A stretch of 64,000 nt of DNA. It comes from CBDEGR01 sp965237895 (GTDB lineage: Bacteria; Acidobacteriota; Terriglobia; UBA7540; JAPUME01). This document shows positions 36,605 to 45,314 of this stretch, piece by piece. The notes below the pieces were generated by a model. It did no database searches. It was given only the letters and a program-made list of their open reading frames with translations, and had not been told where the DNA came from. The stretch covers positions 496,001 through 560,000 of the forward strand of contig CBDEGR010000001.1 in the NCBI GenBank assembly GCA_965237895.1, read 5' to 3'. How positions within the stretch are numbered: position 1 is the first letter of the stretch; the number at the start of each line of letters is the position of its first letter. The translations under genes and the position numbers were made by a program.

Positions 36605-37330
36605 CTACCCGCCCAGCAGGTCCAGCACCTGGGGCAGCTTGTAGCGCGCGCAGGTGAAGATGGGCGTATCGCGCAGCGTATAGAGGCTTCCCTGGGACCC
36701 GCGCAACTCCATCACCAGATCAAGAAAATCCTGCGGCTTGTCGGATTCGAAGGCGAGGACGAACTCCTGGTCGTCGAGCCCGAACGAATAGGTGGTATTC
36801 AAGCGGACCGTCGGGTACTTGTGGCCGATGCGGATGTGCTCGTCCATCATCTTTTGGCGCTCCTCTTGCGAGAGCAGGTACCAGGCCCGGGTCTTTAAAA
36901 AAGGGTAGATGAAGAGGAACTTGAATTCCCCGGGATGGAGTTTTACTCGGCGGCCCTCCTGGCCTGCGTGCACGTGCTTGTCGACGTAGATGGACCGCTT
37001 CGTCATGGCCAGGTAGGAGTACGGCACGGACATGAATTTTCCCAGGCCCGTAGCCAGCAGCTCGGCGGTCATCTTCTGGAACAGTTCCAGGTCGTAACCG
37101 ATGCGCCACAGCATCACTTCCGCATCGCCCCGAATCCCCACCAGAGAGTAGGGAATCATCAGCAGGGACTTTTCATACTTTTTGACGACTTTGGCGAAAT
37201 CTTTTTTCCCCTGGGCGCGTTGCCGGGCCGGGAGGCGGCGCCAAGCCGGGTCCACCTTAAATAAAATGAAATTGACGAATTGCTGCCGGTCGTCGGGCGC
37301 GGAAAAATGGGTGAGTTTTTCTTTCGCCAA
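36605..37330 (-). CDS. hemQ: Chlorite dismutase-family coproheme decarboxylase
   Basis: 241 residues of the Cld/HemQ fold, a duplicated ferredoxin-like domain. Family landmarks are FVNFILFKVDPAWR, PYSLVGIRGDAEVMLWRIG, FMSVPYSYLAMTKRSIYVD and, in the heme-binding half, FLFIYPFLKTRAWYLLSQEE, MMDEHIRIGHKYP and NTTYSFGLDDQEFVLAFESD. The family's coproheme decarboxylases turn coproheme III into heme b in the coproporphyrin-dependent route. True chlorite dismutases have a distal Arg that I cannot place, so HemQ is the safer reading. The TTG start at 37330 follows AAAGGAG. Other heme genes are absent here. Confidence 0.88.
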   Translation of the reverse strand: MAKEKLTHFSAPDDRQQFVNFILFKVDPAWRRLPARQRAQGKKDFAKVVKKYEKSLLMIPYSLVGIRGDAEVMLWRIGYDLELFQKMTAELLATGLGKFMSVPYSYLAMTKRSIYVDKHVHAGQEGRRVKLHPGEFKFLFIYPFLKTRAWYLLSQEERQKMMDEHIRIGHKYPTVRLNTTYSFGLDDQEFVLAFESDKPQDFLDLVMELRGSQGSLYTLRDTPIFTCARYKLPQVLDLLGG

Positions 37331-37475
37331 GGCGGATTATCTCCTTTGTCGGTTTGGTTGCTGGGGACCTGAAGCGAGGCCCGAGCCTGTGATCCAGACA
37401 AACTTTAAATATACCACAAACGGGGGAGAGGGCCGGCCCGCTTGAGGGTCTAAGGGTTGTGATGTCTCGCACATC

Positions 37476-38126
37476 TTAACTGCTGAAGGGGCTGCCGGAG
37501 GCCATCTCATCGAGCAGCTGGCGGAAGGCTTGGCCGCGGTGGGAGACGGCAAATTTCTCCTCCGGCGTCAACTCCGCGAAGGTCCGATTCAGCGGTTCGT
37601 AGAAAAAGTAGGGGTCGTAGCCGAACCCGCCCCGGCCGCGCGGCTTATCGAGAATTACGCCGTCCACGCGGCCCTCGAAAGTCGTAACCACCTTGCCCTG
37701 CCGCCCCACGGCGATGACACAGACGTAATAAGCGCGGCGGTCTTCCGTTTCGGCCAGCTCCTGCAACAGTTTTCGGTTGTTCGCATCGTCAACGGGTATC
37801 GTCTCGGAGGCGGCCTCAAGGCCTGCGAAACGCGCCGACCGGATGCCCGGCGCCCCATCCAGTGCCGGAACACAGATTCCCGAATCATCGGCGAATACCG
37901 GCTTCTCCGGGCAAAAGCGCCCGTAGTGGATGGCTTTCTTGCAGGCGTTCTCCGCAAAGCTCTTTCCGTCCTCTTCGCAGTGCGGAAGGCGCTTGAAGTC
38001 GGGAACCGCCTCTACCACCCAGCCGAAGTCGGCGGCGGCATGGCGGAACTCGCGAAGTTTTCCGGGATTCCCGGAAGCAAGGTAGAGAAGAGGAGCGCCC
38101 GAGTCTCGTCGAGCGGGTTTAGCCAT
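37476..38126 (-). CDS. rdgB: Non-canonical purine NTP pyrophosphatase (RdgB/HAM1)
   Basis: 216 residues. It has YLASGNPGKLREFRH at the N-terminus, the metal/base region PVFADDSGICVPALDGAPGI, GFGYDPYFFYEP and SHRGQAFRQL near the C-terminus, all standard for the ITP/XTP pyrophosphatase that cleans the nucleotide pool. Its ATG overlaps the end of the RNase PH gene by 8 nt, so the two are translationally coupled; this rph-rdgB pair is widespread in bacteria. The first eight residues are variable. Confidence 0.97.
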   Translation of the reverse strand: MAKPARRDSGAPLLYLASGNPGKLREFRHAAADFGWVVEAVPDFKRLPHCEEDGKSFAENACKKAIHYGRFCPEKPVFADDSGICVPALDGAPGIRSARFAGLEAASETIPVDDANNRKLLQELAETEDRRAYYVCVIAVGRQGKVVTTFEGRVDGVILDKPRGRGGFGYDPYFFYEPLNRTFAELTPEEKFAVSHRGQAFRQLLDEMASGSPFSS

Positions 38127-38853
38127 TTTCCGGAAGGTCCAATTGCAGCACGTCTTGTTGCAGCTTCTTGAGTTCTTGAATACCCTTTCGGGCTAGTTCA
38201 ATCAGGCCGTTCATCTCCTCCTGTGAGAAGGTGCGCCCTTCGGCGGTCGCTTGAACTTCGATCAGACGGTCCGAGCCGGTCATGACGACGTTCATATCCA
38301 CCTCGGCGTTTGAGTCCTCCGGGTAGTCGAGGTCGAGCAGCGTTTCTGCGCCCACCAGCCCGACGCTGATGGCGGCAATGGTATCTATTAAAGGAATCTT
38401 TTTGAAAACTTTGTTTTCTTTGGCCTTTTGGCATGCCAGAGCCAGGGCGACGAAAGCGCCGGTGATCGATGCCGTGCGCGTGCCGCCGTCGGCGCGGATG
38501 ACGTCGCAGTCGATCCAGAAGGTGCGTTCGCCTAGGGCTTCCATGTCCGTCACGGCGCGCAGAGAGCGTCCGATCAGCCGTTGGATTTCGTGCGTGCGTC
38601 CCCCTTGCCGCCCGCGGGCCGCCTCGCGCGGCGTACGGCTGCCGGTGGCCCGCGGAATCATGCCGTATTCGCAGGTGACCCATCCTTTTCCTTGGCCTTT
38701 AAGGAATCCGGGGACCGATTCTTGGAGCGAGGCGGTGCAGATGACTTGCGTCTCTCCGACGCGGATCAGAACCGAGCCTTCGGCCGAGGAGATGAAGTGC
38801 GGCTCGATGCGGACAGGCCGCATTTGGTCGTTCGTGCGGTCTCCGCTCCGCAC
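38119..38853 (-). CDS. rph: Ribonuclease PH
   Basis: About 244 residues. RNase PH trims tRNA 3' ends phosphorolytically. The frame has RSGDRTNDQMRPVRIEPHFI at its start, EGSVLIRVGETQVICTAS, the phosphate-binding region GMIPRATGSRTPREAARGRQ and GRTHEIQRLIGRSLRAV, and IDCDVIRADGGTRTASITGA. The upstream frame is open to 38940, but the family starts just before RSGDR, so I place the start at the second of two GTG codons (38853) behind AAGGAAAG. Coupled to rdgB downstream. Confidence 0.96.
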   Translation of the reverse strand: MRSGDRTNDQMRPVRIEPHFISSAEGSVLIRVGETQVICTASLQESVPGFLKGQGKGWVTCEYGMIPRATGSRTPREAARGRQGGRTHEIQRLIGRSLRAVTDMEALGERTFWIDCDVIRADGGTRTASITGAFVALALACQKAKENKVFKKIPLIDTIAAISVGLVGAETLLDLDYPEDSNAEVDMNVVMTGSDRLIEVQATAEGRTFSQEEMNGLIELARKGIQELKKLQQDVLQLDLPENG

Positions 38854-39079
38854 CACCTTTCCTTGCTCGTAGAGCAGACCTTCAACCCGGGTGGGAAATT
38901 TCGCCAATGTTCGTACCCCTCCGTTGGGAAAATGGACCACCCCGGCAACGGATCTTGCCGGGTCGCTTTCCTTGGGACTGGAACTATTATGAGGCCAACA
39001 GGGCGCTGTGCGCCAGAGAAGTTATCGGTGGGGAGGGATTCGGGAAGGGAACCCGGTATTTCGATATCCAACCGCCGAG

Positions 39080-39667
39080 TTATTCCACCCAACGGGGATC
39101 GGGGGAATAGGCGCGGGTAAGGTCAATATGCCCTGCCAGCGTTTCAACTTCTTTCCCTTCCAGCAGAATTCTGACCTGACGGAGAGGCCGGATGTTGACG
39201 GCCAGCGTGTTGACGATGGAGAAGACGGCCAGAGTCTCCGCTTCGATTCCCGAAGAGAATCCGGCCGGGAACGGATTGCCGAAGTCCACGTAGAGGGTGC
39301 CGTCCGTGGTCAGGAAGATGGCTCGGATTTCAATCCGCAAGGGAATGACGCTGCGCAGACCCGAACGGGAGCCTTCCTTCAACGCCAGCAGAAGTTGGGT
39401 GGCGCGGTCCGGCGCGGTGGGAGCCAAAGGAAGCGTCCTCTCTTCCTTCCGGAGCCGCCCGCCGAGAGGGGCGGGGAAGTAGAGGTCCACGGTCTCCGGC
39501 TCGCTCGAGTTCACCTCCAGAATGAACTGGCGCAATTCGGTCCGGGCCTCAGCTGGGGGAAGCTCCGGCAACTCGGACAACCGTCGGGTCAAGGAGCGCA
39601 GATAGAGAAAGCTGCCCAGGGAGACGGCCAGAACGCTCAAGATCAATAGTTTCATTCCCGTTGACAA
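39080..39667 (-). CDS. GerM-domain membrane/periplasmic protein
   Basis: 195 residues: one N-terminal membrane anchor (KLLILSVLAVSLGSFLYLRS), a short linker, then a GerMN domain (VDLYFPAPLGGRLRKEERTL, ATQLLLALKEGSRSGLRSVI, LYVDFGNPFPAGFSSGIEAE, VFSIVNTLAVNIRPLRQVRI with LLEGKEVETLAGHIDL). GerM domains occur in spore-germination and cell-envelope proteins and often follow an N-acetylmuramoyl-L-alanine amidase gene, as here. TTG start at 39667 with AGGAG 7 nt upstream, only 9 nt from the amidase stop. Its role is probably in peptidoglycan remodelling. Confidence 0.9.
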   Translation of the reverse strand: MSTGMKLLILSVLAVSLGSFLYLRSLTRRLSELPELPPAEARTELRQFILEVNSSEPETVDLYFPAPLGGRLRKEERTLPLAPTAPDRATQLLLALKEGSRSGLRSVIPLRIEIRAIFLTTDGTLYVDFGNPFPAGFSSGIEAETLAVFSIVNTLAVNIRPLRQVRILLEGKEVETLAGHIDLTRAYSPDPRWVE

Positions 39668-39676
39668 AAGTTTCTC

Positions 39677-41140
39677 CTAGGGAGAGAAATTTTCCGTGGC
39701 CCGCACCACGGCCTGGGAAATTTGGCGGATCACGGTTCGATTTCTCAGCCAAGCGCCGTCTTCACCGGACGAAAAATTGCCGGCTTCGATGACGACGGCA
39801 GGAGCGTTAATTCCTTCGAGCAACCGGACCGGCGTGCGAAGCGGTTGCCGCGTATGGAATCCGCGAATTTCGGAAAATTCCTTCTGCAACATCAGCGCCA
39901 GGCGGAGGCTGCCCGAAAGGCGGTGCTCCTGGACCTCATTCCAGGGGATCAAGGAGAGTTTGTCCCGCCTCGGAAGCTTCACGTCCCGGAACGGAGCCTG
40001 AAAGATGTGCGGCGTGAGGGTGCGGGAGGCGGGGCCGGTGTCCCCGGCATGAAAGCTCAAGAAGAGCAGAGCGGGGGCGGTGTTGGCCTTCACCTGCCGC
40101 TGCTCGAGGGTACGCTGCTCACCTTGGTTGCGAGTGAGAAGGACGCGGTAACGTCCGGTCGCCAGCAGTTCGAGCCGGACACGGTCAGCCACGCGCCAAG
40201 TCCAATCCTTTTCCGCGACGCCGTCCTTACTGCGGACTCCGAAGTCCGGCCCGCCGTGGCCCGGGTCGAGAACGATGGTCGGGAGCGAAGGGTCCGGGTG
40301 CTGGGGCGTGGAGGTGAGGGGAAAGGGAGACTCGCCGGCCACCGGCTCCGGCGTCCCCCGAGCGTCGAGGATCAGCACGCTTCCTTTGCTCACCACGGAC
40401 GGCGACAAATGAATGTCGCCGGGCGCCGGGGTCAGGATCAGTTTCGGGATGCCGTCCTGGTCGTCGAATTTCAGGTTTTTTAGCAGAGGGCTCTCGAAGT
40501 CGTAACGTTCGCGCGGAGGGTTGAACGGCTCGTTTCCCAACAGGAAGACCCATTGGCCGGGAGCGGCCAGCCTCTGCACGACGACCGGCCGGAGGAATTG
40601 CAGCGTCAGCCGTGCCTGGTCCCGGGCAGGGTCGAACCGCAGGCGGAAGGAATTCGGCGTCACCTTTCCCACAAAGCAACGGGGAGAGCCCTTGGAGTAA
40701 ACTACCGGTCCGGCCACCAATCGCGGTAACACATCGTCAAGAAAGGAGAGAGGAATCCACCAACCTTCTGAGTTTCGGATCACGTTGGAACTTAACCGTA
40801 CCCGCTCACGGCCGATGCGGACCCGCTGACGGCGAGCCCGGAAGATCAGTTGACGCCGATTGAGGCGAAGAGAAAGCCTTCCGCGCGCTTCGTTCCTCTC
40901 CGTTACCGTGCCGAGGAGGCGGAGTGTATCTTCAAGCGGCAGCAGCCGATTTCCTTTGATTTGCCGCAGAGGAAGTACTTCCCGGTGGGTGGAGAAGTAA
41001 AAGACAAAGGTCTTGCGGTCCGGCGCGGAGGCGGGAATCGAGGAGAGGAGCCATACCAGCAGAAGAGCGGCACGAAGGACGGAGCCTGCCGGTCGGAACC
41101 GTTTCTGCCGGCAGTATTTCTGTTGGGAAAGATTCTTCAT
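39677..41140 (-). CDS. N-acetylmuramoyl-L-alanine amidase (Amidase_3) with AMIN-like N-domain
   Basis: 487 residues. A signal sequence (VLRAALLLVWLLSSIPASA) is followed by a copper-amine-oxidase-like/AMIN region (LPLRQIKGNRLLPLEDTLRL, RLTLQFLRPVVV) and a C-terminal zinc amidase. Zinc ligands appear in TIVLDPGHGGPDFGV, VAEKDWTWRVADRV and LLFLSFHAGDTG, and the catalytic Glu in APAVVIEAGNFSS. It cleaves the amide bond between MurNAc and the stem peptide during cell separation. Co-transcribed with the GerM gene. I saw no defect in the catalytic motifs. Confidence 0.94.
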   Translation of the reverse strand: MKNLSQQKYCRQKRFRPAGSVLRAALLLVWLLSSIPASAPDRKTFVFYFSTHREVLPLRQIKGNRLLPLEDTLRLLGTVTERNEARGRLSLRLNRRQLIFRARRQRVRIGRERVRLSSNVIRNSEGWWIPLSFLDDVLPRLVAGPVVYSKGSPRCFVGKVTPNSFRLRFDPARDQARLTLQFLRPVVVQRLAAPGQWVFLLGNEPFNPPRERYDFESPLLKNLKFDDQDGIPKLILTPAPGDIHLSPSVVSKGSVLILDARGTPEPVAGESPFPLTSTPQHPDPSLPTIVLDPGHGGPDFGVRSKDGVAEKDWTWRVADRVRLELLATGRYRVLLTRNQGEQRTLEQRQVKANTAPALLFLSFHAGDTGPASRTLTPHIFQAPFRDVKLPRRDKLSLIPWNEVQEHRLSGSLRLALMLQKEFSEIRGFHTRQPLRTPVRLLEGINAPAVVIEAGNFSSGEDGAWLRNRTVIRQISQAVVRATENFSP

Positions 41141-41178
41141 GATGGATTGCTATCGATTCGTCCTTGCACCCAAGAGTC

Positions 41179-41919
41179 TTACCGGGATTTCTTGGGAAGG
41201 TATTCCACGGCTTGCACTTGTGTGAGATTGACTCTCTTCGAGAAGAAATCCTTCCCGTCGCGGGACAAAATCATCCAAAGGTTTCCTGTTTCTGAGAGCA
41301 GGCGAATCGAGCAGGAGACGATCTCCTGCGCGCGCATCATGAAAGTTCGATTTCCGAACCCGTTGTCGGAAATCTCCCGTTCGTCGATTTCGCCGTTGCT
41401 GAGCCGGAACCCGCACGTGCCTTTGAACTTTGCAGGACCGTCCGACCCGAAGCTCATCACCAGCACGGAAAGCGCGGCATCCTTCACCTCCACATCGGCG
41501 ACGCGCTTGTCGACAAGACCGGGCAGCAAGAAGCGGCCTTGGTGAATTCCATAAGGAAAAGTTGTCTTCCCGCCGTTCAAGCTCACCAAACCCGCGTGCG
41601 GCACATTGGGACGATACTCGACCCCGTTCAGAACATATTTCGGGCGATGGTCGGCGGGCAGAGGCTTCAAGGCGATGGGGGGGTTCTTCTTTTTCGCCAG
41701 CATGGGGATGGCCCGGTTCTTGTACATTTCGAGCGTTTTTTCGTCCGTTCCCTCGAAATAGTAAAGGCCGGTCAGCGCGGCAATTCGTTCCCTCTCCGTG
41801 TCGTGAGAGAAGGCTTTCTTTAAGGTGTCGAGAAATTCCTCTTTTGAAGTCTGAGCTTGAGACGGTAGGGGCGAGAGCGCGGCGAGAAGAACAGGAATCA
41901 ACAAAAGGCGAGGGAACAT
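41179..41919 (-). CDS. Secreted protein of unknown function
   Basis: About 246 residues starting at an ATG with GGAGGGTTCGG upstream. Signal peptide FPRLLLIPVLLAALSPLPSQ then AQA. The mature part has TLKKAFSHDTERERIAALTG, PKYVLNGVEYRPNVPHAGLV and NGGKTTFPYGIHQGRFLLPG, and no motif I can name. The open frame extends to 42108 without support. It sits just upstream of the amidase gene on the same strand, so an envelope function is possible. Confidence 0.7.
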   Translation of the reverse strand: MFPRLLLIPVLLAALSPLPSQAQTSKEEFLDTLKKAFSHDTERERIAALTGLYYFEGTDEKTLEMYKNRAIPMLAKKKNPPIALKPLPADHRPKYVLNGVEYRPNVPHAGLVSLNGGKTTFPYGIHQGRFLLPGLVDKRVADVEVKDAALSVLVMSFGSDGPAKFKGTCGFRLSNGEIDEREISDNGFGNRTFMMRAQEIVSCSIRLLSETGNLWMILSRDGKDFFSKRVNLTQVQAVEYLPKKSR

Positions 41920-42244
41920 CCGAACCCTCCTCCGGGCCGGGTCGCGACGTGCCGGTCCGGAGTATACCAAAAATTCCGCCAGGTGAAGTGGAAGGGGATG
42001 AGGGAAGAGTAGGTGTTTCAAAGAGCGGCAAATCACTGCAAAACGGCCGTTCGGTTCTGATTCTCCAAATCCAAAAGATATTTTTTCTACTGCGCAGCAT
42101 GCCTTCATTGGGTGTCATTATTTCTTCACGGAAAAACCCGATATGCAGGAAATATACGGAAAAAGCGGGGAATCATCACATTCCGTGCGAAAGCCGTGCT
42201 CCCCGACCGCTCATCTGCGGAAGTCGGGTTCTTCAACTAAGTGA
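41920..42244. other. Intergenic, no gene recognised
   Basis: About 325 bases between the secreted protein start and the tmRNA 3' end. Open frames here are continuations or shadows, and no repeat is visible. The 3' flank of tmRNA shows no obvious terminator. Confidence 0.4.
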
Positions 42245-42596
42245 TGGTGGAGGCGGGGGGAGTCGAACCCCCGTCCGAGAAGCGTTGCCTTGAAGAGCCT
42301 ACATACTTATCCGGTTCATCATAGATTCGCGGAAGGCCCTAAAGAACCGGCAAGGGGGAGCCTTCCACTAGCCTGGGAAATCTCACTCTGAGCCCTCAGA
42401 CGGCAGGACCAGAACCAGCCCGCGAATCGACGCCTCACATCCGCACAGCGGGCCGAGCGGAGGAGACGCGCTACTTAATTAAGCAGCGAGTGCAAACTGC
42501 TGATTGGCAGTTGTGTTAAGCCCATCCGATTACGGGAGGATGGAGACCGGTATGCCTCTTCAAACCAAGGACTTCCGTCGAAGCCGGTGCGCCCCC
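42245..42596 (-). ncRNA. ssrA: Transfer-messenger RNA
   Basis: The minus strand begins GGGGGCGCACCGGCTTCGAC and ends with a T-arm GGGGGTTCGACTCCCCC, an acceptor strand CGCCTCC and encoded CCA at 42247-42245. The two ends pair as the alanyl acceptor stem. The tag reading frame ends ANQQFALAA-stop (stop TAA at 42481-42479), followed by a second in-frame-type TAA-like region TTAAGTAG. Length 352 nt is normal. tmRNA rescues stalled ribosomes together with SmpB, whose gene is not in the window. Resume codon upstream of ANQQ was not fixed with certainty; NTT precedes it. Confidence 0.96.
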
Positions 42597-42721
42597 TTTC
42601 CATTTCCAGCCTACCTTTGGGGGTAGACCTTGTCAAGTAAGGTAGCCGTGTAAGCGAAGCGGGCAGGGGGACGGCATCTCGGAAAGCTGAGAAAAACGGG
42701 GAGGAAATGGGCTGCGGTTGC

Positions 42722-43108
42722 TCAGTTTACCATATAGGCGCGCCGCGCCGCCTTGTTTATGTCGTCGCGAAACGTGACCAGATCCATGAGGATGCTGGCA
42801 AACTTTCTCTTTTCCCGCAGATCGAGGCCGCATCCGCCCGTCGCCACGCTGGTGATTCGCAGGCTGGAGTCCACGACGAAACGGATCACTTCATCCTCGA
42901 TCTCTCGAGTGATGACCTGCCTCTTGGTTATTTTGATGAAACGGTCCAACTCGGCCTCGATGACTTCCATGAAGTGCAGAAAGCATCGCTGCTCGCTGTT
43001 CAGAGATTCCGGTATCTTACGGCAACAGATTTGGCACCGTCCGGCGGATGCTTCCTGATTTTTTTCCAGCCGAACAGGTTCGCTAAGACCAGACACAGCC
43101 CCCTCCAT
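42722..43108 (-). CDS. Hypothetical protein with Cys cluster
   Basis: 128 residues. An N-terminal stretch RCQICCRKIPESLNSEQRCF could bind a metal. The rest is helical and charged (FMEVIEAELDRFIKITKRQV, then ITREIEDEVIRFVVD), ending NKAARRAYMVN. No family is recognised and there is no clear ribosome site at the ATG, so the start may be wrong. Its codon use looks bacterial and balanced. Confidence 0.4.
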   Translation of the reverse strand: MEGAVSGLSEPVRLEKNQEASAGRCQICCRKIPESLNSEQRCFLHFMEVIEAELDRFIKITKRQVITREIEDEVIRFVVDSSLRITSVATGGCGLDLREKRKFASILMDLVTFRDDINKAARRAYMVN

Positions 43109-43424
43109 ACGGTAAAGATCGGCCTAAAGTCGAACGGCCTTGATAACCTTCTTGGCGCAACAAAATAAAATGGTTAGCCTTATTAGAGCACTGCGGGGGG
43201 GTGGCTGGCAAGGCCTAATTCCAAGTTCGTAAACGCTTGCTCGACTCACTCGACACCCGTTATCAAGGCTTCCGAGGCCTCTGTCGCCCCCTGTACTACT
43301 GGGGACCACACTTAGATTTAATAAACCATTGGGGGAAAGCTGTCGAGAGTACTCAAGTACCGGAACGGGACGTGTGGAGGGAAAATATTTCCAACGCAGA
43401 TTTCCCACCCCTCATCCATTACAT
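43109..43424. other. Intergenic, no gene recognised
   Basis: About 315 bases with lower GC than the block to its left. No coding frame, RNA or repeat that I can support, apart from the micro-repeat AACTATTAACTATT at the right end. Confidence 0.4.
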
Positions 43425-43835
43425 TTAACTATTAACTATTGCGTTGCGCCGGCTGCTCTCAGCAGTTGCTTGATTTGCCGCGTCTTTGCATGCTTCAAGG
43501 CTGTCCCGCCCGCCATATTCATCTTGAATATCGATCACCGCGCCGTTGGCCAGCAGGGCTTTCACGACCTCTTCGTTCCCCTCCTGAGACGCTATTATCA
43601 AGGCCGTCACACCATGTTGGGATTGGAGGTTGATCTTCGCGCCCTTAGTTAACAAGGTTTCCACGACCCCCTCGTGCCCTTGAGCGGACGCAATTATCAA
43701 GGCTGTTGGTAGGGTTTTACTTTGAAAGTCGATATTGGCGCCTTTCTCAACCAAGGTGCGAACTTGCGGAAGGTCTCCGGCAAAAGCAGCTTTCAGCAGG
43801 TCTTCATCGTCGCCGGCGTGAGCAACGGCTGACAT
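43425..43835 (-). CDS. Ankyrin-repeat protein
   Basis: About 136 residues from the internal ATG at 43835. It has roughly three ankyrin repeats (DLLKAAFAGDLPQVRTLVEK then GANIDF; TALIIASAQGHEGVVETLLT then KGAKINLQ; TALIIASQEGNEEVVKALLA then NGAVIDIQ) and a degenerate cap. An upstream hydrophobic run ITALILMSAVAHAG suggests a signal peptide starting before this ATG, but the frame there has no ATG or GTG in a good place. The true 5' end may be damaged or use TTG at about 43850. Such proteins mediate protein-protein contacts; the target is unknown. Confidence 0.65.
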   Translation of the reverse strand: MSAVAHAGDDEDLLKAAFAGDLPQVRTLVEKGANIDFQSKTLPTALIIASAQGHEGVVETLLTKGAKINLQSQHGVTALIIASQEGNEEVVKALLANGAVIDIQDEYGGRDSLEACKDAANQATAESSRRNAIVNS

Positions 43836-43921
43836 GAGGATCAAGGCCGTTATTCCCCGGCTGAAACGATCGTTGGACTTAGTAGAACGGACATGATTAA
43901 ATTGCTTGATTAAGTGTAATC

Positions 43922-45172
43922 TTGCTCGAGTATGGAACCATTCTGGTTGTGAAACACGAAAAAGCCAAGCTACAGTCTCCCAAGGCCGCCCCGGTGCATC
44001 GCTTGGTCCAATCCTATCTGACACGGATGGGAATAGGAAATTCGAGAAAATGGGAAGATTTCTGGCATCGTCTGCAAAAGACCCACGGGGATGTCGCCTT
44101 AGCGCTTGTTGAGGCTATGCGTCTCACGGAGCAAGGCGAATCGGTCAATGTATACTCAATAAAGAACAGTACGCTTGCTTTTAGCTTGGATGTGGCCTCG
44201 CAGTACATGGGTAGTCTCTACAGAAGCTATCTCACTTGGTTTGTGAATCAGCGACTTCCGACCCCCTCTAGACTTCTCGACATCGGATGCGAAAATGGCG
44301 TGCTCACCTGTTTTTACGCAACCCTCTTCCCAGAGGCCGAGGTCATTGGGATCGATAAGTGCACAAATGCCATCAAGTGTGCACGCGAATTGGCTGCACA
44401 ACTGAAACTTACCAACGTGGCATTCGAAGAGTTGGACATTAAGATACTAGCTTCCGCCTTCGCGGGGCAGCCGTTTGACCTTGTGACAGCAATCACTACA
44501 CATGCAGAAGCCATCGATTTCCCGAAGTTGTCAACGTCTCCGTCTTTCTACGAGTTGGAGGTAGTTGGGGCCGACGAGCGTGCTTCGGCGGTTGCAGAGA
44601 CACTGCAAGCCCTGGTCCGACGCGAGACCGGTCTTCTATTTTCTCTCGAGAGGTGCTACCACATGAAGGAGTTTGTATGGTGGGCTAGGCTTCTTAACCG
44701 TGTCGGCCTCTCCTTTGACTGGACCCGCAGCTATCTCCTTAGTTACATCGATCCGGATCAAGAGCAGGCAGTGCTTCCTCTAATTGTGGCTTTACGAAAG
44801 GCCTGGGTTGAGCCCTGCCTAGCGGAAGATTTCCTTGCATTTTGGACGCATAAGGAATTCGAGGAACTTTCTGAAGGCCGAGTGATTGAAGGCTATGCCG
44901 CGGAAGCCTTGTTTACCGCCCTGAACCCCAAGAACTTAGTTTACGGTGTCGAAGCAGTTTACCATGACGGGAGCGGCGCGGAACGTTTGGAGTTGTGGGT
45001 AGCTGGGCCCCTCCTTCTAACATACCGATATTCCAACCTTGGCTACCGGCACTTGTCCATTGGTTCTAAACTCACCATGCCTCAAGTATCGCCCCACGTT
45101 GAGAATTACACATCCGAGCAAGCGAAATACGCCGAGATCAGATCCTATGGGGAGAAATCTGAGAATCTGTAA
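43922..45172 (+). CDS. SAM-dependent methyltransferase
   Basis: About 416 residues from TTG at 43922; a GTG at 43949 is an alternative. The Rossmann motif I is SRLLDIGCENGVLTCFYATL near residue 120, followed by AEVIGIDKCTNAIKCARELA and an acidic FEELDIKILA; motif IV reads FDLVTAITTHAE. The C-terminal 200 residues are not a family I recognise. GC content and codon use are lower than in the housekeeping block, which suggests acquisition by transfer. Substrate is unknown. It is divergent from the ankyrin gene. Confidence 0.75.
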   Translation: MLEYGTILVVKHEKAKLQSPKAAPVHRLVQSYLTRMGIGNSRKWEDFWHRLQKTHGDVALALVEAMRLTEQGESVNVYSIKNSTLAFSLDVASQYMGSLYRSYLTWFVNQRLPTPSRLLDIGCENGVLTCFYATLFPEAEVIGIDKCTNAIKCARELAAQLKLTNVAFEELDIKILASAFAGQPFDLVTAITTHAEAIDFPKLSTSPSFYELEVVGADERASAVAETLQALVRRETGLLFSLERCYHMKEFVWWARLLNRVGLSFDWTRSYLLSYIDPDQEQAVLPLIVALRKAWVEPCLAEDFLAFWTHKEFEELSEGRVIEGYAAEALFTALNPKNLVYGVEAVYHDGSGAERLELWVAGPLLLTYRYSNLGYRHLSIGSKLTMPQVSPHVENYTSEQAKYAEIRSYGEKSENL

Positions 45173-45314
45173 GTATCGTCCCAATCCTGGGAATGCCGCG
45201 CTGTTGGGTTTCTTGTTCACGAAGGAGGCTGTGCGAAATCCATGGATCCCATCAGGATGTCACTAATCTGGTCATCGTATTGGAACAGCAAAATCAACCT
45301 CCTGAGAACTATTG

